A stretch of 64,000 bases of DNA from assembly GCA_030673965.1 (NCBI GenBank), contig JAUTCN010000003.1, positions 62,001 to 126,000 on the forward strand, in the 5' to 3' direction. This document shows, piece after piece, positions 1 through 9,421 of the stretch. The notes beneath the pieces are model-generated. The model worked only from the letters and a program-made list of their open reading frames with translations, made no database searches and was not told the origin of the DNA. Position numbers and translations under genes: made by a program. The first letter of the stretch is position 1. Every line of letters begins with the position of its first letter. The DNA is from Fusobacterium sp. JB019 (lineage in GTDB: Bacteria > Fusobacteriota > Fusobacteriia > Fusobacteriales > Fusobacteriaceae).

Positions 1-1269
1 ATATCTAAAGAACATTCCTCTACTAAAACCTAAACCTAATTCTGATATAAAGGCTGTCATTACTTTTTGAACAATCTTAGTTACATCTTCCTCAGTTTGA
101 ACCTCTAAAATTAACTGCTCTATTGTATTCATTTTTCTTAAATTCTCTTTTAATTTTTTATTTCTTTGTTTTAATGTTCTTTGATTATCTTCTAATTTTC
201 TAAGCATACGCTTTATTGCTACTGCTAATGTTTTAATCTCTCCATTAGTATTATCTAATCTTATCCTAGTTGAGTAATTTCCTTCACTAATTTTTTCTGC
301 TGATTCTGTAATTCCCTTTAATGGCCATAATAATTTTTGTAACATTTTAGCAAAAATTGTTGTACTTAACATTATCAAAGTAATTACAATTATAGTTATA
401 AATAATCCTATAATAAACTTTGTAGTAAATAATTTTTCCCTTGAAATAGCTACTCCAAAACATCCAACATTATTATCATGATAATCTTTTAAAGATAAAA
501 CACCTAAATAATATGGTATCTTTCCTATTTTCTTTTTACTATAATAGTATTTATATCTATTTGCTTTTAAAGTTTCTAGATTTTGTTTACTAATTATTTC
601 TTTGTCTAGACTATCCTTAAAATCTCCTGTTACATAAGAGTCCCCTATAAATGCAAATATTTTATCTGATGACCCCAATTCTATATACTGTTTTATATAT
701 TGCAAAACATTTAACTCAAAAGGAATCGAAGCTACTATATATTCTTTTCTCTTAGTCATATTATTTTTATAACTATATATTATTCTTGAATAAGCTTTCT
801 CGCCTTTTTTTATAATATAACTTTCTTTTGCCCCTAATCCTTCTAAACTTTTACTAGTAATATTTATTCCTGTATTAAATACTTCTTTATCTCCAGTAAA
901 TCCTAATATTTTTCCTTGGTCATTGAGCATAGCTATTTCTATTTTGTAGTATTTTTGAAAATTTCCTTTAACAAGTTCATTTTTCAAAATATAAGAAAGT
1001 ATTTTATAACTACTATTATTTTGTCTTAAGCGAATAAAATCATCTTCTCTTGAAATTTTATTAATGTCTTCTCTTACACTAGTTAAATAGTTATTATAAG
1101 CTTTTTCAACTATATATATTTTCTCTCGAGACATATCCACTAGCCTTGACTCCATGTCTTCATAAGTTATAAAGGTTGTTATCAAAGCTACTGCTAAAGA
1201 TGTTATTATTATTGCTATATTATTGTAAAATATTATTTTTACAAGAAGAGAATCTCTATTTATTTTCAT
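1..1269 (-). CDS. membrane sensor protein with HAMP and GAF start (3' end outside window)
   Basis: The frame is open from an ATG at 1269 to the window edge (423 codons) and is truncated at its C-terminus. The translated N-terminus MKINRDSLLVKIIFYNN is followed by a membrane segment (about residues 12-32). A roughly 250-residue extracytoplasmic part looks like a dCACHE-type sensor. A second membrane segment (TTKFIIGLFITIIVITLIM) leads into a HAMP-like linker (LLWPLKGITESAEKISEGNYS) and a charged coiled coil. The last visible part (MNTIEQLILEVQTEEDVTKI onward) resembles the start of a GAF domain. The output domain lies outside, so kinase, GGDEF or another class is undecided. It follows tex by only 21 bases on the same strand and is probably co-transcribed with it. 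Confidence 0.75.
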   Translation of the reverse strand, partial: MKINRDSLLVKIIFYNNIAIIITSLAVALITTFITYEDMESRLVDMSREKIYIVEKAYNNYLTSVREDINKISREDDFIRLRQNNSSYKILSYILKNELVKGNFQKYYKIEIAMLNDQGKILGFTGDKEVFNTGINITSKSLEGLGAKESYIIKKGEKAYSRIIYSYKNNMTKRKEYIVASIPFELNVLQYIKQYIELGSSDKIFAFIGDSYVTGDFKDSLDKEIISKQNLETLKANRYKYYYSKKKIGKIPYYLGVLSLKDYHDNNVGCFGVAISREKLFTTKFIIGLFITIIVITLIMLSTTIFAKMLQKLLWPLKGITESAEKISEGNYSTRIRLDNTNGEIKTLAVAIKRMLRKLEDNQRTLKQRNKKLKENLRKMNTIEQLILEVQTEEDVTKIVQKVMTAFISELGLGFSRGMFFRY

Positions 1270-1290
1270 AATAATTCCTCTTAAATATAA

Positions 1291-3456
1291 TTATTTTGTC
1301 TTTCTTGTTAACCCAACTCTTTGTCTTGCCATATCAATATCTTTTACTTTTACTTTTATTATTTCACCTACTGAAAGCTCTTTACTAGGATCACTTACAA
1401 ACTTATCTGATATTTCTGAAATGTGAAGTAATGCATCATTTTTTAACCCAATATCTACAAAAGCTCCAAATTTAACTACATTTCTTACTGTACCTTCTAA
1501 TTCCATTCCTGGTTTTAAATTATCTATCTTTAATATATCTGATTTTAAAAGTGGTTTTGCTAATTCATCTCTAGGATCACGTCTATCTTTTATTAATGCA
1601 TCATAAATATCTTTTACAGTTTCATTCCCATAATCTTTTTCTTTTGCAAAATTATCAATTTTAAATACTTTTAATTTTTCTCTACTAATATCTAAAGTCT
1701 CTCTATATTCTTTTAAAGAAATATCATTTTTTTCTAAAATTTCTTCTGCTATTTTGTAAGATTCTGGATGTATTATAGTACTATCTAAAATATTTTTTCC
1801 ATCTTCGATTATTAAGAAACCTGCCATTTGTTCATAAGCTTTTTTCCCAACACCCTTTACTTTTAATAATTGTTTTCTATTTTCAAAATTTCCATTTTCT
1901 TTTCTATAATCAACAATATTCTTAGCTATATTTTTTTTAATTCCTGATACATGTTCTAGTAATGCCCAAGAAGCTGTATTTACATTTATTCCAATATTAT
2001 TTACCACTGACTCTATAACTTCATTTAAAGATTCAGTTAAACGTTTTTGATCAACATCATGTTGATACATTCCAACACCTATAGATTTAGGGTCTATTTT
2101 AACTAGCTCTCCTAAAGGATCTTGTATTCTTCTAGCTATTGAAATTGCTCCTCTTACCGTTACATCCAAATCAGGAAATTCTTCATTAGCAAGTTTAGAT
2201 GCGGAATAAACTGAAGCACCTGCTTCATTCGTAATTATATACCTAGTATCTTTTTTTGCTTCACCTATAACTTTAGCTACAAAACCTTCTGTTTCTCTAG
2301 AAGCTGTTCCATTCCCTATTGAAATAATATCTATATCATATTTATCTATATATTTTAAAATCTTATTTTTTGATATTTCTAAATTTTTAGGAGAATCCAT
2401 TGCTTCTACTAAACGGAAAACATCATTATCTACATAAAATCCATTTTTATCAACTATCGCTACCTTACATCCAGTTCTATATCCTGGATCTAAACCTAAA
2501 ATATTTTTTTCTTTTAATGGTGGTTGAAGAAGTAGATTTTTCAAATTTTCTTTAAAGATATCTATTGCTTCTATCTCACTTTTATCAGTTAAAATATTTC
2601 TTACTTCTCTTTCTATTGAAGGAAGAATTAGTCTATCTAAAGAATCTTTAACTATAGACTCATGAATTTCTCTAAGTCCATTATTAGAAAATCCTCCTAA
2701 AATTATATTTTCTATTTTAGTCCTTATATTATCCTCTGTTTTTATATTAACTTTTAATATATCTTCTTTTTCACCTCTATTAAGGGCTAATACTCTATGA
2801 GATAATATAGTTTTTATTGATTCTGAATATTCATAATAATCTGCATAAACCTTCTTTTCATCCAATTCTTCTGCTTTTTTAGTTTTTTTAGAATATACTA
2901 ACCCTTCTTTCAATAAAATACTTCTTATTCTTTCTCTATATTCTGCTTGCTCAGATATTCCTTGAGCAACTATAAGTTTTGCACCTTCTACAGCTTCTTC
3001 AACTGTATTTACTTCATCATTTATATATTTTTTAGCATTATTTAAAAAATCTTCTAAATTTTTTGCTAAGTATACATATTGAGATAATGGTTCTAATCCT
3101 TTTTCTATAGCTTTATCTGCTTTAGTTTTTCTTCTTTTTTTATAAGGTAAGTATAAATCTTCTACCTCTTGTAACTTTTCAGCTGTTAAAATTTTATTTT
3201 TTAAATCATCTGATAGTTTTCCTTGTTCTTCAATTGAAGATAAAACTTCTTGCTTTCTTTTTTCTAAATTTCTTAAATAAGTTACTGACTTTAAAATATC
3301 CCCTATTTGATTTTCATCAAGATTCCCAGTAACTTCTTTTCTATATCTAGATATAAATGGAACTGTTGCCCCCTCATCTAAAAGCTTTACAGTACTTTCT
3401 ATTTGAGAGATTTTTATTCCTAATTCTTTGCTAATAATTTTAAAAAGATTATCCAT
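1291..3456 (-). CDS. tex: Tex-family RNA-binding transcriptional accessory protein
   Basis: A 721-residue protein of normal Tex length. Visible domains in order: helical Tex N-terminal region (about 1-190), a YqgF/RNase H-like fold beginning ILGLDPGYRTGCKVAIVD (about residue 320), paired helix-hairpin-helix elements (SGIKKNIAKNIVDYRKENG and VKGVGKKAYEQMAGF, about 490-560), and a C-terminal S1 RNA-binding domain (PGMELEGTVRNVVKFGAFVD to the end). Tex binds RNA and influences transcription and stress tolerance in other bacteria; its exact role is not settled. The start has a good SD (AAGGAGAAAGT then ATG). The gene has its own extended -10 promoter and is followed closely by the truncated sensor gene. 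Confidence 0.95.
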   Translation of the reverse strand: MDNLFKIISKELGIKISQIESTVKLLDEGATVPFISRYRKEVTGNLDENQIGDILKSVTYLRNLEKRKQEVLSSIEEQGKLSDDLKNKILTAEKLQEVEDLYLPYKKRRKTKADKAIEKGLEPLSQYVYLAKNLEDFLNNAKKYINDEVNTVEEAVEGAKLIVAQGISEQAEYRERIRSILLKEGLVYSKKTKKAEELDEKKVYADYYEYSESIKTILSHRVLALNRGEKEDILKVNIKTEDNIRTKIENIILGGFSNNGLREIHESIVKDSLDRLILPSIEREVRNILTDKSEIEAIDIFKENLKNLLLQPPLKEKNILGLDPGYRTGCKVAIVDKNGFYVDNDVFRLVEAMDSPKNLEISKNKILKYIDKYDIDIISIGNGTASRETEGFVAKVIGEAKKDTRYIITNEAGASVYSASKLANEEFPDLDVTVRGAISIARRIQDPLGELVKIDPKSIGVGMYQHDVDQKRLTESLNEVIESVVNNIGINVNTASWALLEHVSGIKKNIAKNIVDYRKENGNFENRKQLLKVKGVGKKAYEQMAGFLIIEDGKNILDSTIIHPESYKIAEEILEKNDISLKEYRETLDISREKLKVFKIDNFAKEKDYGNETVKDIYDALIKDRRDPRDELAKPLLKSDILKIDNLKPGMELEGTVRNVVKFGAFVDIGLKNDALLHISEISDKFVSDPSKELSVGEIIKVKVKDIDMARQRVGLTRKTK

Positions 3457-3503
3457 ACTTTCTCCTTTACCAAGCTATAACTAATATTTAATAAAACTAT
3501 ACT

Positions 3504-3512
3504 ATTATATCA
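3504..3512 (-). promoter_or_regulatory. extended -10 promoter for tex
   Basis: On the minus strand TGATATAAT (TGn plus perfect TATAAT) lies about 50 bases upstream of the tex ATG. The matching -35 region (TAGAAA) is weak, as is usual for extended -10 promoters. Confidence 0.55.
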
Positions 3513-3549
3513 TATTTTGATTTCGATTTCTATTTATAACATTTATTAA

Positions 3550-3578
3550 AAAAGACAACCTATAAAGGCTGTCTTATT
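3550..3578 (-). terminator. intrinsic terminator of the ylxM-ffh-rpsP operon
   Basis: On the minus strand AAGACAGCC-tttata-GGTTGTCTT is followed by seven T. It lies just after the rpsP stop and separates this operon from tex. Confidence 0.85.
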
Positions 3579-3600
3579 CTTATTTCTAGTATAATTCTTA

Positions 3601-3861
3601 CTATTTTTTTAATTCTTCAAATTTAGCCCATACTCCAGCTTTAGTTAATAAAGATTTTACTGTTCTTGTTGGTTGAGCTCCATTTTGTAAGTGTTTTAAA
3701 ATTTCTTCTTCTTTTAATTCAACTCTAGAGTCTTCTAAAGGAAAATAGTTTCCTAAATATGCTACTGCTTTACCATCTCTTTTTGATAAATTCTCCATAG
3801 CTACTACTCTGTATATTGGATTTTTTCTGCTTCCTAATCTTGTTAATCTTATTTTTAACAT
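3601..3861 (-). CDS. rpsP: 30S ribosomal protein S16
   Basis: An 86-residue protein beginning MLKIRLTRLGSRKNPIYRVV, the S16 signature. It is a small-subunit protein needed for 30S assembly. It ends the ylxM-ffh-rpsP cluster; ffh next to rpsP is a common arrangement in Firmicutes and Fusobacteria. The terminator lies immediately downstream. rimM and trmD, which often follow rpsP, are absent here. Confidence 0.98.
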   Translation of the reverse strand: MLKIRLTRLGSRKNPIYRVVAMENLSKRDGKAVAYLGNYFPLEDSRVELKEEEILKHLQNGAQPTRTVKSLLTKAGVWAKFEELKK

Positions 3862-3906
3862 TTTCTCACTCCTTATTTTTTAATTTATTATATTTTTATT
3901 TATTCT

Positions 3907-5268
3907 TTAAAAAAACTTCTTTCTTCCTCTTCCCATTCCCATAGGCATTTTAGGCATTCCTGCGCCTAAGTTTGGCATTTTTCCAGAACTTAACATTTTC
4001 ATCATATTTTTCATTTGTGAAAATTGCTTTAATAACTTATTAATATCGGAAACATCTGTTCCACTACCTTTAGCTATTCTTAATTTTCTACTAGCCTTTA
4101 ATATCTCTGGTTTTTTTCTTTCTTGCAATGTCATTGATTGAATAATCGCTTCTGTCTTTTTCATTTCTTTTTCAGCTGGAGCTAAATCTCCTAAATCCGA
4201 ATTCATTCCTGGAATCATTTTTAAAATACTTCCAAGTGGTCCCATCTTCTTTATTGTTTGTAGCTGTTTTAAGAAATCATTCAAATCAAATTGTTGTGTC
4301 TTTATTTTTTCTTCAAGAGATTTAACATCTTTTTCATCAACAACCTCTTGAGCTTTTTCAACTAAAGAAACAACGTCTCCCATCCCTAAAATCCTTGAAG
4401 CTAATCTTTCAGGATGAAATAATTCTAAATCTGCTATTTTTTCTCCAACCCCTACAAATTTAATAGGTTTTCCTACAACAGACTTAATGGAAAGAGCAGC
4501 TCCTCCTCTTGTATCTCCATCAAATTTAGTAAGTACTATTCCATCTATATTTAATTTATCATTAAAATTTTTAGCTAAATTTACCGCATCTTGACCTATC
4601 ATAGCATCTACTACTAATAATATTTCTTGAGGTCTTACTGCTTTTTTTATATCTCCCAATTCATCCATAAGATTTTCATCTATGTGAAGTCTTCCAGCAG
4701 TATCTATTATCATATATGAATAATTATTAGCTCTTGCTTGTCCAAAAGCTTTTTTAGATATATCAATTGGATCTTTATTTCCCTCATCTATATAAGCAGG
4801 TATATTTATTTGCTTAGCTAACACTTCTAACTGTTTCATTGCTGCAGGTCTATATACGTCAGCAGCTACTAGATAAGGAGTTTCTCCATCTTTTCTCAGT
4901 TTATTTGCTAATTTTGCAGCAAAAGTTGTTTTACCTGCCCCTTGAAGTCCTGCAAGCATTATTACTGTAGGATTTTTAACTCCCTTAGTTAATCTAGAAT
5001 TTGTTCCTCCTAGCAACTCAACTAATTCATCATTAACAATCTTTATAAATTGCTGTCCAGGATTTATCCCTCTTAAAACTTCTGTTCCTATGGCTTTTTC
5101 TTGAATTTTTTTTATAAAATCTTTAACCACTTTATAATTTACATCAGCTTCAAGTAACGACATTTTAACTTCTTTTAAAGCTTCTTTTATATTTTCTTCG
5201 CTTAGCTTTCCATGACCTCTTACTTTTTTAAAAATATCTTGAAATCTATTCCCTAAGTTCTCTAACAT
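3907..5268 (-). CDS. ffh: signal recognition particle GTPase Ffh (SRP54)
   Basis: A 453-residue protein. N-terminal helical N domain (1-90). NG GTPase domain with P-loop GLQGAGKTTFAAKL (about 106), DVYRPAA, DTAGRLHID and TKFDGDTRGGA. C-terminal methionine-rich M domain (from about 325, ending in MKNMMKMLSSGKMPNLGAGM) that binds SRP RNA and signal peptides. It delivers nascent membrane proteins to FtsY. It starts 13 bases after ylxM and is followed by rpsP, so the three form one operon. The SRP RNA gene was not found in the window. Confidence 0.98.
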   Translation of the reverse strand: MLENLGNRFQDIFKKVRGHGKLSEENIKEALKEVKMSLLEADVNYKVVKDFIKKIQEKAIGTEVLRGINPGQQFIKIVNDELVELLGGTNSRLTKGVKNPTVIMLAGLQGAGKTTFAAKLANKLRKDGETPYLVAADVYRPAAMKQLEVLAKQINIPAYIDEGNKDPIDISKKAFGQARANNYSYMIIDTAGRLHIDENLMDELGDIKKAVRPQEILLVVDAMIGQDAVNLAKNFNDKLNIDGIVLTKFDGDTRGGAALSIKSVVGKPIKFVGVGEKIADLELFHPERLASRILGMGDVVSLVEKAQEVVDEKDVKSLEEKIKTQQFDLNDFLKQLQTIKKMGPLGSILKMIPGMNSDLGDLAPAEKEMKKTEAIIQSMTLQERKKPEILKASRKLRIAKGSGTDVSDINKLLKQFSQMKNMMKMLSSGKMPNLGAGMPKMPMGMGRGRKKFF

Positions 5269-5281
5269 ATTTTCTCCTAAT

Positions 5282-5593
5282 TTAACTTAATTCTTCAATA
5301 ATATCTTCTAAATTTTCTTTTTTAAAATCTTCTCTCAAATTTAAAAGCTTCTTATAAATTCTTCTATCTTTTTTATAAAAACCTAATTTTTGTTCATATG
5401 TCTTTAAAATTTTAACCCCTCTTTTTATATTATCATGAACAGCCTGCCTAGTTATTCCATTTTCTTCTGCTATCTCTGTAAATGATAAATCTTTATCAAA
5501 ATACCCTATTAGATATTTTTTTTGTTTTTCGCTCAATAGAGGTTTATAATACTCTAAAAGTATTCCTATCTCAATAATTTCATTTAATTCCAT
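5282..5593 (-). CDS. ylxM: YlxM-type SRP-associated helix-turn-helix protein
   Basis: A 103-residue protein with a sigma-70 region 4-like helix-turn-helix (FTEIAEENGITRQAVHDNIKRGVK, about residues 36-60). The family sits directly upstream of ffh in Firmicutes and related groups and is thought to assist or regulate the SRP. Size, HTH and position immediately before ffh all fit. The C-terminal third is charged and helical. Confidence 0.92.
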   Translation of the reverse strand: MELNEIIEIGILLEYYKPLLSEKQKKYLIGYFDKDLSFTEIAEENGITRQAVHDNIKRGVKILKTYEQKLGFYKKDRRIYKKLLNLREDFKKENLEDIIEELS

Positions 5594-5647
5594 GTTATCA
5601 CCAAGATATTATATTCATTTTTCATCTTTTTGTCAAGTGTTTTATGT

Positions 5648-6313
5648 TTACATCTCTATTATTTTTTGTATATTTTTACAGATACTATCAACTATTTCTC
5701 CTGTAATCCCCCATATCATTTCGCCTTCATAAGGATATAAAAACACTCTTCTTTCCTTTCCCCAAGGTTCACAATATATACTTGGTAATCCTAATTCCTT
5801 TGCTGGAAAATTTATGTTTTTCCCATTTTTATTAAAAGATGGAATGTTTTCAACCATAACTTTTTCTACTATAGGTTTATTCTTCATAAAGTATTCTAAA
5901 GGAACTAAAAAAACTTTATCTACTTCATCTTTATTTATATCTAGTTCATCAAAAGAAAAATTATCTATATAACCTATATTAACTTGAATTATTACTCCTG
6001 TAGGTATCACTAATGTCCCATATTTTCTTTTTCTTTTTATTCTTTCTGGTTTTATTCCTATTTCTTCAAATGTTTCTCTTAAGGCTGTTTCCATAGAGAC
6101 TTTATCTCTTTTTTCCTTAACTCCTCCTGGAAAAGAAACTTCTCCACCTTGACTTATTGACTCTGCACGTTTCTCAAACAAAATATTAACTTTCCCCTCA
6201 AATTCACAAAATAAAACTAATACTGAAGAATTAATATTTCTTTCGCTTCCTATTATTATATTTTCTCTTTCCTCATTATCTAAAAATTTTTCTATTATAC
6301 ATTCTTTTAACAT
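5648..6313 (-). CDS. Nudix hydrolase, CoA pyrophosphatase-like
   Basis: A 221-residue Nudix protein. The region SFPGGVKEKRDKVSMETALR followed by ETFEEIGI is the Nudix box, and the SFPGG start is the pattern seen in the CoA pyrophosphatase (UPF0035) subgroup. The box departs slightly from GX5EX7REUXEEXGU: the first Glu position is Lys by strict spacing. The CoA-ase subfamily hydrolyses CoA or acyl-CoA to 3',5'-ADP and phosphopantetheine. The assignment to CoA rather than another NDP-X substrate is an inference. The monocistronic gene precedes ylxM on the same strand with a 54-base gap. Confidence 0.85.
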   Translation of the reverse strand: MLKECIIEKFLDNEERENIIIGSERNINSSVLVLFCEFEGKVNILFEKRAESISQGGEVSFPGGVKEKRDKVSMETALRETFEEIGIKPERIKRKRKYGTLVIPTGVIIQVNIGYIDNFSFDELDINKDEVDKVFLVPLEYFMKNKPIVEKVMVENIPSFNKNGKNINFPAKELGLPSIYCEPWGKERRVFLYPYEGEMIWGITGEIVDSICKNIQKIIEM

Positions 6314-6388
6314 TAGGCATCACTTCCTTATATCATATAAGTATATAGTTATATAATACCATCTTAATTACATAATTTCTATCTATAA

Positions 6389-6424
6389 TATAAAAAAGAA
6401 GCCTACTTTTTTGTAGACTTCTTT
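6389..6424 (-). terminator. intrinsic terminator of the acyl-CoA synthetase fusion gene
   Basis: An imperfect hairpin AGAAG-C-CTAC / GTAG-A-CTTCT with a T-rich loop, directly downstream of the stop at 6429. On the minus strand its 3' flank is TTTTTTAT. Confidence 0.7.
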
Positions 6425-6428
6425 CCTT

Positions 6429-8894
6429 TTATTTTTCCAACTCTTCTTTTATAATATTTTCTAATTTTATGCTAAACTCTTCATAAGTTATATCTTGATC
6501 CGGATAAACTTTATCCAAAAACTTTATATTCACTTCTCCTGATCTAGGATATTTAGAATTTCTAGGATATAATTCATAGGCTCCTTTTATTACAAAAGGT
6601 TGAACAGGAACATTCAATTCTTTTGATAATATTGCAAAGAATTTCTTAAATTTACTTAATTTTCCATCTCGTGTTCTTGTCCCTTCAGGAAATATAACTA
6701 TATTTTTATTTTCTTTTAAAGCTTTTGCTAACATTTGCATAGATCCTATTAGATTTTTATTAATATCCACTAAAATTACATTAGAATTTTCCCCCATAAA
6801 CTTCATATAACTTTTTTCAAAATGTTTTAATTTAGCAAAATAATATGTTTTATCTAATATTTTATTTGGCAAAACTTGATTTAATAAAAAAGCATCTAAA
6901 AAGCTCTGATGATTCCCCACAAAGATAACTGGTTCATTATTTTTTAAGTTTTCAACCTCATCTTTATTTATTTTTATATAAAATGTAAATGGAATTTTTA
7001 ATATTCCCTTAAATATTTTACCCATAATATTAGACTTAGGTAACCTTTCTTCAGGTAACTTCATCAATCTATCATGCCAGTTAACTTGAACATCTAATAT
7101 TTCATTAGAGTGCTTCGCTACATACTTAGCTAACTTTTCAACTGTACAATGCTCTATAAAAATTTTTTCATTTATATTCACCCCAAAAGTAGCTTCTATA
7201 TATGAGACAAATTCAACTATATCTAAGGAATCCATCCCTAAATCTAATTCAAAATGTGCTTTAGGTGTTACTTTTTTATTTTTCAATTCTTTTATATAAT
7301 TAGATATATTTATATATTCTTCAAAAGTAGGCTCTTCATAATCTTCTATTTCTTCATCCTTTTTATTTATCAAATCCTTTAACATAAATCTTCTAACTTT
7401 TCCTATTTTAGTTTTAGGAAATTCCTGCTTACTAATTTTAACATCTAATATTTTACGATATTTAGGTGCTTTTTTATTATATTTCTCTATAACCCCTAAT
7501 TTAAATGTTTCTATTATATTTGTAATTTCATTTTCATGTAATTTATAAAAATCAGGATGAATTAAAGCTGTTAATTTTCCTTCATAGTCTATAATTGCAA
7601 CTTCTTTTATTAAATTAGTTTCTTTTATTAAATATTGTTCTATTTCTATTGGATTAATATTTTTACCATTAGAAAGTACTATCATTTCTTTCTTTCTTCC
7701 AGTTACATATAATTGATTTCCTTTAATTTCTCCTAAATCTCCTGTATGAAACCAACCATCTTCATCTATAACAGCTGCTGTTGATTCAGGTTTATTATAA
7801 TAACCTTTCATAACATTTCTACCTCTAACAACTATTTCTCCATCTCCCATTATCTTTACTTCAATTCCTGACAATAATCTCCCTGCTGATCCAGGAACTA
7901 TTTGTCCAACTGGTGTAAAACTTATCATCGGGGCTGTCTCTGTTAACCCATAACCTTCACAAATATCTATCCCTAAAGTTAAGAAATCAGAAGCTATTTT
8001 AGAATCTAATTTTGAGCCACCAGAAACCAAAAATCTAATTCCTCCACCTAATTCTTCATGGACTTTTTTAAATATCTTTTTTCTTATATTTTTATTTTTT
8101 ATTTTAGTAGCTATTTTAAAAACCAATTTTGTAATCTTTTTAGAATTAATTTTCCCCATAATTTTTTTATGTAAAACTTCCCAAAGTTTTGGAACTCCCA
8201 CAATAAAAGTTATTTTATATTTCTTTAAAGCTTCTAACATGGCTTGAGATGAAACTTCTTTTAAAAATACCAATGTTGAACCTTCAACTAGGGGTAATAT
8301 TCCTGAACCTAACAAAGGTAGAATATGATGCATAGGAAGCAAACCTAATATCCTATCCTCTGATCTATACATTTTATATTCTCTTAATCCTTCCATATTA
8401 ACTAATAAGTTATCTAAAGTAAGCATAACTCCTTTAGGTTTACCTGTTGTTCCTGAAGTGTACAGCATAATAGCTACCATATCTACATCGTCTAGGGCTA
8501 TAGTTAAATCATTTCCCTTATAATCCATCGGGATATCTTCCACCATTAATATTTGAATATCTTTTTTAGATAATTCAATTCCTTTTTTTACTACTTCTAA
8601 TTTTTCCTTAGAAGTAAATATATATTTAGGACTACAATCAGAAATATAATATTCTAACTCTTCACTTGTAAAACTAGAATCTATAGTTACACATGTTCCT
8701 TTTTTATCCCATATCCCAAAAAAACTATATACTAATTCTGGCCTATTTTCCATAAAAATCATAACTTTGTCTTCTCTTTTTATATTCAATCTCTGTCCGA
8801 ATGACTTTGAATATTTAACAATCTTTTCATACGAAATTTTGCATTCGTTATAAATGATACCAATTTTATCATGGTCCTTTAAAAATATCATCAA
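6429..8894 (-). CDS. acyl-CoA/ACP synthetase - ACP - acyltransferase fusion protein
   Basis: An 821-residue three-part fusion. Residues 1-510: AMP-forming adenylation enzyme with P-loop YTSGTTGKPKGV (145-156), GYGLTE (314-319) and the hinge TGDLGE. Residues 525-600: acyl-carrier domain with the phosphopantetheine attachment site LGMDSLDIVEF (Ser556). Residues 625-821: PlsC-like acyltransferase with NHQSFLD (661-667) and FPEGTRTRDG (735-744). Inferred role: activates a free fatty acid, holds it on the built-in carrier and transfers it to a lysophospholipid or glycerol phosphate, recycling or scavenging fatty acids at the membrane. E. coli Aas combines acyltransferase and synthetase in the opposite order and has no carrier domain. 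The gene stands alone with its own terminator. Confidence 0.88.
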   Translation of the reverse strand: MMIFLKDHDKIGIIYNECKISYEKIVKYSKSFGQRLNIKREDKVMIFMENRPELVYSFFGIWDKKGTCVTIDSSFTSEELEYYISDCSPKYIFTSKEKLEVVKKGIELSKKDIQILMVEDIPMDYKGNDLTIALDDVDMVAIMLYTSGTTGKPKGVMLTLDNLLVNMEGLREYKMYRSEDRILGLLPMHHILPLLGSGILPLVEGSTLVFLKEVSSQAMLEALKKYKITFIVGVPKLWEVLHKKIMGKINSKKITKLVFKIATKIKNKNIRKKIFKKVHEELGGGIRFLVSGGSKLDSKIASDFLTLGIDICEGYGLTETAPMISFTPVGQIVPGSAGRLLSGIEVKIMGDGEIVVRGRNVMKGYYNKPESTAAVIDEDGWFHTGDLGEIKGNQLYVTGRKKEMIVLSNGKNINPIEIEQYLIKETNLIKEVAIIDYEGKLTALIHPDFYKLHENEITNIIETFKLGVIEKYNKKAPKYRKILDVKISKQEFPKTKIGKVRRFMLKDLINKKDEEIEDYEEPTFEEYINISNYIKELKNKKVTPKAHFELDLGMDSLDIVEFVSYIEATFGVNINEKIFIEHCTVEKLAKYVAKHSNEILDVQVNWHDRLMKLPEERLPKSNIMGKIFKGILKIPFTFYIKINKDEVENLKNNEPVIFVGNHQSFLDAFLLNQVLPNKILDKTYYFAKLKHFEKSYMKFMGENSNVILVDINKNLIGSMQMLAKALKENKNIVIFPEGTRTRDGKLSKFKKFFAILSKELNVPVQPFVIKGAYELYPRNSKYPRSGEVNIKFLDKVYPDQDITYEEFSIKLENIIKEELEK

Positions 8895-9058
8895 TTATCT
8901 CCTTTAAGAAAATTTGTTTTTTTATATACTTAAAAAGTATATCATATTTCATATATTTTGAGTATAAATAAATTTCAAGTGTTATTTTATGCCTTTAAAC
9001 TCCCATTACATTATATCATAACGATATTATAATATAGATATTTATTTAAAAATTTTAA

Positions 9059-9085
9059 TTGACTTTCTTTTTAAAATAATATAAT
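9059..9085 (+). promoter_or_regulatory. sigma-70 promoter for the LysO-like pair
   Basis: TTGACT, a 15-base spacer, then a perfect TATAAT, about 30 bases before the SD and start of the first LysO-like gene. The spacer is short but both hexamers are good. Confidence 0.6.
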
Positions 9086-9118
9086 CTATTAAATAACATT
9101 AATTTAAGGAGGTTTTAT

Positions 9119-9421
9119 ATGAATCAAATTATTCTTTATGTTTTTATTCTCATTTTAGGAGCTGCTCTAGTTAGAAAAAAATTAATTCCTTCCTTTATAG
9201 AAAAAAAATTAGGCACTTTACAAACAATTTCTCTTTTTATTCTTTTAGGAACTATGGGATATAAAATAGGTATTAATGAAACTATCATTAGAAATTTTGG
9301 GAATATTGGTTTTCAAGCTAGTATTTTTGCTATTCTAACTTGCATATTTAGTGTAATTATTACTTTTTTATTATTTAAACTCTTTAAACTACCAGCTAAA
9401 AAAAAGGAGGATAAATGTTAG
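9119..9421 (+). CDS. LysO-family exporter, N-terminal half (separate gene)
   Basis: A 100-residue protein with three predicted membrane helices, ending in a positively charged tail (KLPAKKKEDKC). Sequence pattern and the following gene match the N-terminal portion of the LysO/YbjE (DUF340) lysine exporter family, which in E. coli is one polypeptide of about 300 residues. Strong SD AAGGAGG seven bases before the ATG. The last codons contain the SD for the next gene. Known function of the family is L-lysine (and thialysine) export; the substrate here is inferred. Confidence 0.75.
   Translation: MNQIILYVFILILGAALVRKKLIPSFIEKKLGTLQTISLFILLGTMGYKIGINETIIRNFGNIGFQASIFAILTCIFSVIITFLLFKLFKLPAKKKEDKC

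Noticed and set aside
8895-9118. Lysine (L-box) riboswitch before the LysO-like pair
   Set aside because: The 224-base gap is almost pure AT with no structured conserved segment; only a promoter and SD are visible.
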